Of a DNA stretch of 41,916 bases, positions 18,050 through 25,587 are shown one piece after another. The stretch's first letter is position 1. Every line of letters begins with the position of its first letter. The notes below the pieces were generated by a model. That model ran no database searches, had not been told where the DNA came from, and was given only the letters and a program-made list of their open reading frames with translations. The translations under genes were made by a program, and so were the position numbers. This DNA comes from Alphaproteobacteria bacterium (GTDB lineage: Bacteria > Pseudomonadota > Alphaproteobacteria > Rickettsiales > UBA1997), in the NCBI GenBank assembly GCA_021151765.1, contig JAGKWR010000015.1, positions 1 through 41,916 on the forward strand. The letters are read 5' to 3'.

Positions 18050-18867
18050 TTAGTTCGAGCTTTTTGTGTTTTTACTTCATCATCAACCAAATTTTCACAC
18101 GGCCTTTTTTTGGTAGAATTATTTGGAACATTGGCAATCAAAGTATTCATCACACTATTGTTTAGAAAATTAATATTTTCTTGTTTGATTTTTATGCCTA
18201 AAGCAATCGCAAATTCAGCATCAATTTTATCAGCTTTCGCGTAGCTTCTTCTTTTTTGATCTAAAATTTCTTTTCTAATTTCAGGTAGTAGTTCTCGCGC
18301 TTCATCTTGAAATAATGTCCTCTTAGCAGTGATAGCAAAAAACATTATCAAATTTTCATTCATATCTTTGCCAAATTTTGAGAATATTTCGGCGAATACT
18401 TCATCTGATTCAATAATGTTATACTTTCTGTGATTGATGTGAGCAGCCAAAACTTTTTCAATAATTTCCGATCTAATTTTAGGTTCTTCAATCTTTTCCA
18501 AATAATCTAAAAAACTCTCTTTGTTCTGATTAGTGTGCTTCAAATATGCCTTAGAAGGAGAAGCAATATCCTCGATTTCCATTATCCGATCTAAAAGAAT
18601 CTCAATTTCTGAAAGTTTGTAACCATTATTTTGATTGGCACTGCGCAACAATATCATAAAAAGATTACAACCAACATCATCGACAATATCCAATTTTTCT
18701 CTCTCTTGGATTAGCTGCGAAAAATTATATTCTACATTATCATGCAAAACCTTACTATTCCTACTACAAGCACACTGAATTAGCAAAAAATCTTCTTCAG
18801 CTAAAACTTGTAAATACAATTTAGAAAGAAACTCATCCAGCTTTTTATCTTTATCTTTTTCTTTCAT
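18046..18867 (-). CDS. Hypothetical helical protein between pheA and rsmD
   Basis: 273 residues. Its ATG follows the pheA stop with no gap, and its stop overlaps the rsmD start, so it is firmly part of the operon. I do not recognise the family. The protein is mostly helical and charged. DDVGCNLFMILLRSANQNNG and HTNQNKESFLDYLEKIEE loosely recall degenerate ankyrin repeats, but this is not convincing by eye. The last ~25 residues are basic and disordered (STKKRPCENL, KTQKARTK). There is no signal peptide or membrane helix. A fast-evolving protein within a housekeeping operon is unusual; a lineage-specific gene inserted between pheA and rsmD is the simplest reading. Confidence 0.8.
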   Translation of the reverse strand: MKEKDKDKKLDEFLSKLYLQVLAEEDFLLIQCACSRNSKVLHDNVEYNFSQLIQEREKLDIVDDVGCNLFMILLRSANQNNGYKLSEIEILLDRIMEIEDIASPSKAYLKHTNQNKESFLDYLEKIEEPKIRSEIIEKVLAAHINHRKYNIIESDEVFAEIFSKFGKDMNENLIMFFAITAKRTLFQDEARELLPEIRKEILDQKRRSYAKADKIDAEFAIALGIKIKQENINFLNNSVMNTLIANVPNNSTKKRPCENLVDDEVKTQKARTK

Positions 18868-19710
18868 TTAAGCCTCGAATCGCAATTTATCAGCATAATA
18901 AACACCCAGCAATTTCACACTTTTAGAAAAGAAACCCAACTCTTCCAAAGCAAGAGCCACATGCTTCTGGCTTGGATGTCCTTCAATTGAAATAAAAAAT
19001 TGCGCTTGTTTTGAAACGCCACCGGGAATGTAACTTTCAAGCTTGACCATACTAACACCGTTAGTCGCAAAGCCACCCAACGCTTTGTAAAGTGACCCCG
19101 GAATGTTGCGAATTGTAAACACCAAAGCGGTGATAACCGGTGCGATTGCTGGATCAACATCTTTTGGCTCTTTGGCAATCACGATAAAAATCGTTACATT
19201 ATCATTGCCGGAATCTTGCATATTTTCTTTAACGATTTTCAGACCGTACAAATCCGCCGCCATTTTTGAACAAAGCGCCGCTTTTGATTTATCTTGCTGC
19301 TCGCTGACAAATTTCGCCGCTTCTGCCGTGTTAGAAAATTCACGCGTTTTCATATTCAGATCACGCAAATTATTTTGGCATTGCATCAAAGCTTGGGGAT
19401 GCGACAAAACCTCTTTGATGTCTTCAAGCTTTGCGCCATCAACTCCGGCCAAGTTGTGTGAGATTGAGAAAAAATGCTCAGCAACAATTGAAACATTGTA
19501 TTTCTGCAACAAATTGTGAATTTCTGAAACGCGTCCGGCGTAGGAGTTTTCAAGCGGAATCATGCCATATTCCACCTCGCCTTTTTCTACCGCTTCAAAA
19601 ACATCGTAGAAAGTTGCAAAAGCTTTGGCTTCGAAATCAGAATAAAAACGCTGGCAAGCCAAATTGGAATTGGCGCCGAATGTTCCTTGGAAAGCGATTG
19701 ATTTTTTCAT
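18868..19710 (-). CDS. pheA: Prephenate dehydratase with ACT domain
   Basis: 280 residues, the monofunctional alphaproteobacterial form without chorismate mutase. The catalytic part (about 1-180) shows IAFQGTFGANSNLACQRF, MIPLENSYAGRVSEIHNLL and SHPQALMQC. The ACT part (about 195-275) has ALVFTIRNIPGSLYKALGGF and SMVKLESYIPGG, the phenylalanine-binding region. The enzyme converts prephenate to phenylpyruvate for phenylalanine synthesis and is normally inhibited by phenylalanine. The usual catalytic TRF motif reads T-I-F here (NVTIFIVI, residues 173-175): the threonine is kept but the arginine is isoleucine. pheA heads an operon with a hypothetical gene and rsmD, and is divergent from the DAHP synthase gene 83 bp away. 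Confidence 0.93.
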   Translation of the reverse strand: MKKSIAFQGTFGANSNLACQRFYSDFEAKAFATFYDVFEAVEKGEVEYGMIPLENSYAGRVSEIHNLLQKYNVSIVAEHFFSISHNLAGVDGAKLEDIKEVLSHPQALMQCQNNLRDLNMKTREFSNTAEAAKFVSEQQDKSKAALCSKMAADLYGLKIVKENMQDSGNDNVTIFIVIAKEPKDVDPAIAPVITALVFTIRNIPGSLYKALGGFATNGVSMVKLESYIPGGVSKQAQFFISIEGHPSQKHVALALEELGFFSKSVKLLGVYYADKLRFEA

Positions 19711-19721
19711 GAATTAAGAAA

Positions 19722-19750
19722 TTGACATTGATTCAGGGCGCAAAGATAAT
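19722..19750 (+). promoter_or_regulatory. Sigma-70-type promoter of the DAHP synthase gene
   Basis: TTGACA at 19722-19727, exactly 17 bp spacer, and GATAAT at 19745-19750 (one mismatch to TATAAT). Transcription would start near 19757, about 37 bp before the ATG at 19794. The TTG in this -35 box is also the first base of a longer in-frame ORF, which argues that the longer start is not real. Confidence 0.82.
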
Positions 19751-19793
19751 CCGTGCAATCCAACAAAATCAACATTTTACAAAACATTTAACA

Positions 19794-21152
19794 ATGGCAA
19801 CTGAAAAAAAGTGGGCGGTAAACTCTTGGAGAAATTTACCAATCAAACAACAACCAGAATACAAAAACCTAGATGCACTTAAATTTGCTGAACAACAATT
19901 AAAAAATTTCCCGCCGCTAGTTTCAATTGATGAAATCGAAAAATTGAAAGCAGAACTTGCTGCCGTTTCCCGCGGTGAAGCTTTCTTGCTGCAAGGTGGT
20001 GATTGCGCTGAAAGCTTTCAAGAATTTTCACACGACAACTTAAAAAGCTTCTTCCGCACCGTCATGCAAATGACAATTGCGTTGATGTATGGTTTGAACA
20101 AACCAGTAGTAAAAGTTGGTCGCATCGCTGGACAATACGCCAAACCAAGATCTGACGGTTTTGAAACTAAAGGCGACATCAGCTTACCAAGCTACCGCGG
20201 CGACATCGTCAACGGCATTGACTTCGAAGAAAATTCACGCCAAGCCAATCCACAAAGATTGGTCGAATCTTACTTTTACTCAGCCGCTTCTTTGAATTAC
20301 TTACGCTCTCTGGCTTTGGGCGGCTACGGTAATTTGGAAAAAGTTAACAAATGGAACGAAGAATTCGCTCATTCCTTAAGCAGCAAAAAACACACCGAAG
20401 AAGTAATCAACGAAGTGAATAAAATCTTGAACTTCATGAAAGCTTGTGGCCTTGATTCTAAAACTTTGCCGCAGCTTACTACCGCTAGCTTTTTTACGTC
20501 TCACGAAGCTTTGCTTTTAAACTATGAAGAAGCTTTCACCCGCTTTAATCGTGACTCTGGCAAATATTACGACTTAAGCGCCCACATGTTGTGGATCGGT
20601 GATCGCACCCGTCATCCAGACGAAGCTCACGTTGAATTCATGCGCGGCATTGCCAACCCAATCGCTTTCAAAGTTGGCCCTTCAATAAAAGCTGAAGAAT
20701 TAGTTCAATTGCTAGAAATCTTGAATCCAAACAACGAAGCTGGCCGCATCACTTTAATTTCAAGAATGGGCGCCGCAAAAGTTAACGACTTATTGCCGCC
20801 ACTGGTTGAAGCTGTAAAAAAATCTGGACGTTCCGTAGTTTGGTCTTGCGACCCAATGCACGGCAATACTATCAAATCTTCAACTGGCTACAAAACTCGT
20901 AAGTTTGATGAAATTTTAAGCGAAATTAAATCGTTTTTCGCTATCCACAAATCACTGGGCACTTACGCTGGCGGCGTTCATTTTGAAATGACTGGCCAAG
21001 ACGTTACCGAATGTTTGGGCGGCAACCAACAAATTTCAGAAATGAATCTGCAAGACCGCTATCACACTCATTGCGACCCAAGATTAAATTCTTCACAAAG
21101 TGTTGAATTAGCTTTCACAATTGCAAAAGATTTAGCAGCTAATGCCAAATAA
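19794..21152 (+). CDS. aroG: 3-deoxy-7-phosphoheptulonate (DAHP) synthase, class II
   Basis: 452 residues from the ATG at 19794, the usual class II length; the in-frame TTG at 19722 belongs to the promoter. Class II motifs are complete: FLLQGGDCAESFQEF (metal-binding Cys), GRIAGQYAKPRS, SLPSYRGDIVNG, GDRTRHPDEAHVEFMRG, VVWSCDPMHGNT (metal His), GGVHFEMTGQDVTECLGG (metal Glu) and YHTHCDPRLNSSQS (metal Asp). It condenses phosphoenolpyruvate and erythrose-4-phosphate as the first step of the shikimate pathway. The divergent pheA is a later step of the same pathway. The stop overlaps the start of era by 11 bases, so the two genes are co-transcribed. Confidence 0.96.
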   Translation: MATEKKWAVNSWRNLPIKQQPEYKNLDALKFAEQQLKNFPPLVSIDEIEKLKAELAAVSRGEAFLLQGGDCAESFQEFSHDNLKSFFRTVMQMTIALMYGLNKPVVKVGRIAGQYAKPRSDGFETKGDISLPSYRGDIVNGIDFEENSRQANPQRLVESYFYSAASLNYLRSLALGGYGNLEKVNKWNEEFAHSLSSKKHTEEVINEVNKILNFMKACGLDSKTLPQLTTASFFTSHEALLLNYEEAFTRFNRDSGKYYDLSAHMLWIGDRTRHPDEAHVEFMRGIANPIAFKVGPSIKAEELVQLLEILNPNNEAGRITLISRMGAAKVNDLLPPLVEAVKKSGRSVVWSCDPMHGNTIKSSTGYKTRKFDEILSEIKSFFAIHKSLGTYAGGVHFEMTGQDVTECLGGNQQISEMNLQDRYHTHCDPRLNSSQSVELAFTIAKDLAANAK

Positions 21153-22047
21153 AAAACACGGTCATATTGCCATAGTCGGCGCCCCAAATGCTGGAAAATC
21201 GACTCTTACTAACGCTTTGTTGGGTCAGAAACTTACTATTGTTTCGCCGAAAGTCCAAACCACACGCAACTCGATCAAAGCTATTGTGATTGAAGGCGAC
21301 ACACAAATGGTGGTGATTGACACTCCCGGAATTTTTATTCCACGTCAGGAAAAAATTTTGGAACGCATCATTGTCAAATCAGCTTGGCAAGCTTTGCGCG
21401 ATGCCGATCACATTTGTTTGGTGATTGATGCAACTGTCGGCATGGATGAAGAAAATATCCGTATTGCTCAAGATTTACGCAAAGAAAATCCGAAAATTAC
21501 TGCCGCCATCAACAAAATGGATTTAGTCAAAAAAGGCACGATTTTGGAAATCATGGCTAAATTGATCGAACTTGGTTTTGAAGATATTTTCCCGATTTCA
21601 GCGCAAACTAACGATGGCGTAAATCTGATTAAAAAATTCTTGTGCGACAAATGTATCCATCCTGAGTGGATTTACGACGAAGAGCAAATCACCGACGCGC
21701 CGATGCGTTTTATCGCATCCGAAATCACTCGCGAAAAATTATTTTTGAAACTAAATCGCGAACTGCCTTACGCTTTGACGGTTAAAAATGAAAAATACGA
21801 AGTACTCGACAATGGCCAAATTAAAATTAATCAAACCATTTTCGTTACCAAAGAAAGCCAAAAAAGTATTATTCTTGGCAAAAATGGCGCAATGATTAAG
21901 CAAATCGGCGCTGAAGCGCGCCATGATATTGCAGAAATAGTCGGCGCTAAAGTGCATTTATTTTTGTTTGTGAAAGTAAAACCAAATTGGATGAATAGCG
22001 TTGAAAATTACGAAATGATCGACGTAGAAAAACTACCAAAACAATAA
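21142..22047 (+). CDS. era: GTPase Era
   Basis: 301 residues, the normal length. GTPase motifs are present in order: G1 GAPNAGKST, G2 region PKVQTTRNSIKAI, G3 DTPGIF, G4 NKMDLV and G5 ISAQT. A C-terminal KH domain follows (about 200-290), with VTKESQKSIILGKNGAMIKQ and IGAEARHDIAEIVGAKVHLF. Era binds the 3' end of 16S rRNA and helps 30S maturation at the inner face of the membrane. The start lies inside the end of the DAHP synthase gene. A palindromic repeat cluster begins 6 bp after its stop and may form its transcript 3' end. Confidence 0.97.
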   Translation: MPNKKHGHIAIVGAPNAGKSTLTNALLGQKLTIVSPKVQTTRNSIKAIVIEGDTQMVVIDTPGIFIPRQEKILERIIVKSAWQALRDADHICLVIDATVGMDEENIRIAQDLRKENPKITAAINKMDLVKKGTILEIMAKLIELGFEDIFPISAQTNDGVNLIKKFLCDKCIHPEWIYDEEQITDAPMRFIASEITREKLFLKLNRELPYALTVKNEKYEVLDNGQIKINQTIFVTKESQKSIILGKNGAMIKQIGAEARHDIAEIVGAKVHLFLFVKVKPNWMNSVENYEMIDVEKLPKQ

Positions 22048-22052
22048 ATAAT

Positions 22053-22471
22053 CCTCCTTTTGCAAAGGAGGATTTGGAGTTTAATGCTAAGCCTCCTTTA
22101 AAAAAGGAGGTGGCGCACAGCGCCGGAGGATTTACTTGAGATTAAGGGTAGTTTTTAGATTGCATCAAAATATCTCTAAATTACCAACCACTCACCTAAA
22201 TCCTCCGTCACTTCGTGACACCTCCTTTTGCAAAGGAGGATTTGGAGTTTAATGACTAGGCCTCCTTTAAAAAAGGAGGTGGCGCACAGCGCCGGAGGAT
22301 TTACTTGAGATTAAGGGTAGTTTTTAGATTACATCAAAATATCTCTAAATTACCAACCACTCACCTAAATCCTCCGTCACTTCGTGACACCTCCTTTTAC
22401 AAAGGAGGATTTGGAGTTTGTGCGACTAAAACAATAGATAGCCTCCTTTTGCGAAGGAGAATTTAGAATTT
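22053..22471. repeat. Palindromic repeat cluster between era and ubiG
   Basis: Two near-identical direct repeats of 168 and 169 bp (22053-22220 and 22221-22389) are followed by a truncated third copy (22390 to about 22424) and a diverged palindrome (about 22442-22460). Each unit contains CCTCCTTTTGCAAAGGAGG, a second palindrome CCTCCTTT-AAA-AAAGGAGG, the hairpin GGCGCACAGCGCC, the phrase GGAGGATTTACTTGAGA, and near its end AAATCCTCCGTCACTTCGTGAC, where GTCAC-TTC-GTGAC is a hairpin. The same elements recur near the right edge. The 448-bp gap between era and ubiG holds no gene. Confidence 0.93.
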
Positions 22472-22495
22472 TTTTTAACAAAAAATCGAAAAAAC

Positions 22496-23209
22496 ATGAC
22501 CTCAACAATTGATCAAAACGAAGTAGAAAAATTTTCGCGTATTGCTGATGAATGGTGGGATGAGAACGGTAAATTCAAGCCGTTACACAAATTTAATCCA
22601 ACGCGCATTTCCTACATTCGTGAAAAAATTGAGGAAAAGTTTTCATTCGATTCAAATTTAAAAATTCTCGACATCGGCTGTGGCGGTGGCTTGGTTGCCG
22701 AACCTTTTGCTAAAATGGGTGCTAATGTTACGGCAATTGATGCATCAGAAAAAAACATCGCTGTTGCTAAAATTCACGCTGAAAAATCTGGCGTAACAGT
22801 AAATTACCGTAATTGCGCCGCTGAAGATTTAGCCGCAACTGGTGAAAAATTTGACGTAGTTTTCGCCCTCGAAATTATCGAACACGTTGCCAACGTTGAA
22901 CAATTCGTCGCAAGCTGCGCGCAACTTGTAAAACCAAACGGGTTACTTTTTGTCGCCACAATTAATCGCAATTTAAAATCTTTGCTCACCGCAAAATTCG
23001 CCGTAGAATATATTTTACGCTGGTTACCTGCCGGCACTCACGATTGGAAAAAATTCCTCAAACCTTCAGAAATCAATCATTACGCTGCTTCGAACAATTT
23101 AGAGCTGCAAGAAATAATGGGCTTCAGCTACAATATTTTAAACGACAGCTGGCGCAGAAATGCAAAAGACCTCGGCGTCAATTACGCCATGTGCTTCATA
23201 AAAAAATAA
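22496..23209 (+). CDS. ubiG: Ubiquinone biosynthesis O-methyltransferase UbiG
   Basis: 237 residues, the normal length. The N-terminal KFSRIADEWWDENGKFKPLH and NPTRISYI are UbiG signatures. SAM-binding motifs follow: LKILDIGCGGGLVAEPFAKM, VTAIDASEKNI and FDVVFALEIIEHV. LFVATINRNLKSLL and the C-terminal AAGTHDWKKFLKPSEI-like block (here LPAGTHDWKKFLKPSEINHY) are typical. It carries out both O-methylations in ubiquinone synthesis, at the membrane surface. The presence of ubiG indicates ubiquinone-based respiration and a proteobacterial host. It stands alone between the repeat cluster and a hypothetical gene. Confidence 0.96.
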   Translation: MTSTIDQNEVEKFSRIADEWWDENGKFKPLHKFNPTRISYIREKIEEKFSFDSNLKILDIGCGGGLVAEPFAKMGANVTAIDASEKNIAVAKIHAEKSGVTVNYRNCAAEDLAATGEKFDVVFALEIIEHVANVEQFVASCAQLVKPNGLLFVATINRNLKSLLTAKFAVEYILRWLPAGTHDWKKFLKPSEINHYAASNNLELQEIMGFSYNILNDSWRRNAKDLGVNYAMCFIKK

Positions 23210-23291
23210 AATCTATTTCTTCAATACTAATCAAACTCTAAAAATTTTGATTAAAGTTTTGTGTCGTGAGTTTTTTTACGGCTCAAAAACA

Positions 23292-23336
23292 CCACAATCG
23301 GTAATCTAGAATGTTTTATTAAAATAAAACTTGTGG
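23292..23336. promoter_or_regulatory. Nested inverted repeats upstream of a hypothetical gene
   Basis: A perfect palindrome GTTTTATT-AA-AATAAAAC (23313-23330) lies inside a second pair, CCACAA (23292-23297) and TTGTGG (23331-23336). It sits 35-79 bp before the next start codon. It could be an operator or a leader structure; it could also terminate ubiG transcription weakly. Unproven. Confidence 0.35.
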
Positions 23337-23370
23337 AACCAAAAATTATTAAAAACTTATAAAATTTATC

Positions 23371-24429
23371 ATGAAAGACTCACAAAATAACCTAATCGAT
23401 CAATTAAGTAATGATGTTAGTGAACAGTTCCTAGAAATTTTCTTGAATTCATTGGATACACCAAATTCAGCAATGAGTGCATCTGATTACTCAGCGCTTG
23501 ATAATTTAAGCGAAAAAGAACTGATTAACTTAACAAAACTCATTTTTGAGTTCTTCGACGAATCAGAAGAAAATTATAAACTTTTATCAAGTGAGTTAAC
23601 GGCAAGAATTCTCCTAAAAACATTAGCTATTGATCAATCAAATGCCGAGGAGATATCCATTAAATCCAAATCAATTAGTGTGATTGCCACACTTTCAAGT
23701 GAAGATAGTCAAGATAGTAAATTTACTGAATTTTTTACTGATCAAAACTCACAAAAACTACTTATAGAACTTCTAAAAAGCAGCAACCAGGAAACCAAAG
23801 AAAACACTTTTTGGGCAATATTATTTATTCTCGAAAAAACAAAAATTCCTGAGATAAATTTTCTTAAAGACGAAGCAATAAAAGAATTTGCAAAATACAA
23901 ATCAGAATTACCTGAAGAACTACACAATTACTTTCAACCTCTTGCTGAAGAACTACATAATTACTTTCAACCTATTGCTGAAGAACAGACAATAATTGCC
24001 TCAACAAACCCAGAAACTCCTCAAAGCCATGTATCACTTGTTGATACTCAAATTTCTGAAATTGAGGAAAATGAAATTTTTGGGATTGATCATGAAGACA
24101 ACCAATCTCAAATAGATTCAGATTCACTAGAAGATCTACGAGATAAATTTAAGAAAAGCTCCAAACAAATTGATAAAGAAGCAATTAAAATATACGAAGA
24201 AAATTTGCGTATTGCTGAACTTATCACTGAAATTTCCGACTTAAAATCACAAGTCTCAACAAAAGAGTCTGAAATCACACAATTAAAATCTAGAATTTCG
24301 CAACTGGAAAATTTACTCCAAGAGCAAAATCATGAAAATTCTGAAACAAAAAATGATAAGCCTGACGAATCTATGTCTTTAACAAATGCGCAATCTTTGT
24401 CGTCCAAAGCTATCGATATGTCTCGCTAA
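23371..24429 (+). CDS. Hypothetical protein with ARM/HEAT-like helices and a C-terminal coiled coil
   Basis: 352 residues from an ATG. I do not recognise the family. Residues about 85-170 look like armadillo/HEAT-type helical repeats (LLIELLKSSNQETKENTFWA, ILFILEKT). Residues about 181-202 are two 11-residue tandem copies (EELHNYFQPLA, EELHNYFQPIA). The middle is acidic, and residues about 250-330 form a strong heptad coiled coil (ISDLKSQVSTKESEITQLKS). There is no signal peptide or membrane helix. It converges with the porin-like gene, ending 9 bp from it with no terminator between. Its codon use and composition resemble the LRR genes rather than ubiG, so it may belong to the same lineage-specific group. 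Confidence 0.8.
   Translation: MKDSQNNLIDQLSNDVSEQFLEIFLNSLDTPNSAMSASDYSALDNLSEKELINLTKLIFEFFDESEENYKLLSSELTARILLKTLAIDQSNAEEISIKSKSISVIATLSSEDSQDSKFTEFFTDQNSQKLLIELLKSSNQETKENTFWAILFILEKTKIPEINFLKDEAIKEFAKYKSELPEELHNYFQPLAEELHNYFQPIAEEQTIIASTNPETPQSHVSLVDTQISEIEENEIFGIDHEDNQSQIDSDSLEDLRDKFKKSSKQIDKEAIKIYEENLRIAELITEISDLKSQVSTKESEITQLKSRISQLENLLQEQNHENSETKNDKPDESMSLTNAQSLSSKAIDMSR
23914..23979 (+). repeat. 33-bp tandem duplication in the coiled-coil gene
   Basis: Two adjacent 33-bp copies (23914-23946 and 23947-23979) encode 11 residues each and differ at few bases, so the duplication is recent and keeps the frame. Confidence 0.85.
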
Positions 24430-24438
24430 AAAATAGGA

Positions 24439-25566
24439 TTAATAATTGTAAACATAACTAACCATAAAGCCAAAAAGCGATAAAGATTTATTGCTTTCTT
24501 TGGCATTGGCTCGGCTTACGTCGATCGACAAATTATTCATAAATTTGTAGCCGACGGAAAGCTGAGTTTGGTAATCGTTGATTTTGTTAGTACGCTGATT
24601 TTGAGAAATTTTACGATAAATTTGCGAGACACTCGCAGTCCATCCGCTGTATTTGGCAATTAAGGCTAAAGTTGCGTAGTTAGCGTTACGGCCACGTTCG
24701 CCAGTGAAATTGTCGATTTTTGAGATTTCCGCAAAAGGAATTATCGAAGTGTTTTCACCAATTTTGTGCAAATATTCTGTACCAAAAACATAACCATCTT
24801 CGCGAGCTAAATCATAAGTTGAGTTGCCCTGACTTATCCCTAAACTTCTATAGCCCAAATTATAAAACCAATTTTCATAACCAAAAAATTTGTCACCTTG
24901 ATAAGTAACAGAGTAAGATGAAAAAGTTCCGGTGTTGCCGGCCAAACCATTGTTACGGTTTTCTTTATCACGACCATTAATTGAGCCACTCAAACCTGTT
25001 GTGTCATTGAAAAAAGTATTAACCGTCAATTCACCAACTTCCAATAATGCAGTAACACCAGCACCAATTTTCTCACGCAACTCGTAATCTTTAGTAATAT
25101 CTTGGCTAAAAACTCCGATACGTTTGTTATTTTTGTAAGCCGTTCCGAAAGTAGGATTAAATTTACCAGCAAAAAAACGCATATCTTCATCTTCGAACTG
25201 CAATTTCAATTCTTCGATTAAAAGCTGAGTATTTTGTGGATTAAAACCTCGATCCGCAGCCAAAAATGTTCTGGTTCTTTCAGGATTGACTGAATCGCGA
25301 GTTGTATAAGTATCAGATGGATTCAACTTCCACAAAGTTTTTGCTGACCAGTTTTTGTTAAAATTAAGCGAAAAATTTGACTCAATATTAACAAAAGCAT
25401 TATTCGCTTTTACACCTTTATCATCCGTTGATAAAATGCGATCAGCTTTAAACTGATACAAAGTTTGCCCAGAAATATATGGATAATTTTTCATCTCATC
25501 TTCAGCAAAAGCATTGCTGCAAAAAATTGTCGCAGCCGATAAAATAGAAATAGAAAACTTCTTCAT
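24439..25566 (-). CDS. Porin-like outer-membrane beta-barrel protein
   Basis: 375 residues. Residues 1-21 are a Sec signal peptide (MKKFSISILSAATIFCSNAFA) with cleavage before EDE. The mature part is rich in alternating polar/aromatic strands with Gly/Asn-rich turns (YENWFYNLGYRSLG, NYATLALIAKYSGWTASVSQ, YQTQLSVGYKFMNNLSIDVS) and ends in FMVSYVYNY, a C-terminal aromatic residue as expected for BAM-dependent barrels. Length suggests about 16 strands. It probably forms a channel in the outer membrane, but I cannot name the substrate or a precise family. The start lies 21 bp after the stop of the histidine kinase gene on the same strand, so the two are likely co-transcribed. Confidence 0.85.
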   Translation of the reverse strand: MKKFSISILSAATIFCSNAFAEDEMKNYPYISGQTLYQFKADRILSTDDKGVKANNAFVNIESNFSLNFNKNWSAKTLWKLNPSDTYTTRDSVNPERTRTFLAADRGFNPQNTQLLIEELKLQFEDEDMRFFAGKFNPTFGTAYKNNKRIGVFSQDITKDYELREKIGAGVTALLEVGELTVNTFFNDTTGLSGSINGRDKENRNNGLAGNTGTFSSYSVTYQGDKFFGYENWFYNLGYRSLGISQGNSTYDLAREDGYVFGTEYLHKIGENTSIIPFAEISKIDNFTGERGRNANYATLALIAKYSGWTASVSQIYRKISQNQRTNKINDYQTQLSVGYKFMNNLSIDVSRANAKESNKSLSLFGFMVSYVYNY

Positions 25567-25587
25567 CTTTTTGATTTTTAAATTTTT

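Noticed and set aside
19722..19793. Longer DAHP synthase starting at a TTG at 19722
   Set aside because: That TTG is part of a TTGACA -35 box with a well-spaced -10; class II enzymes match well from the ATG at 19794.
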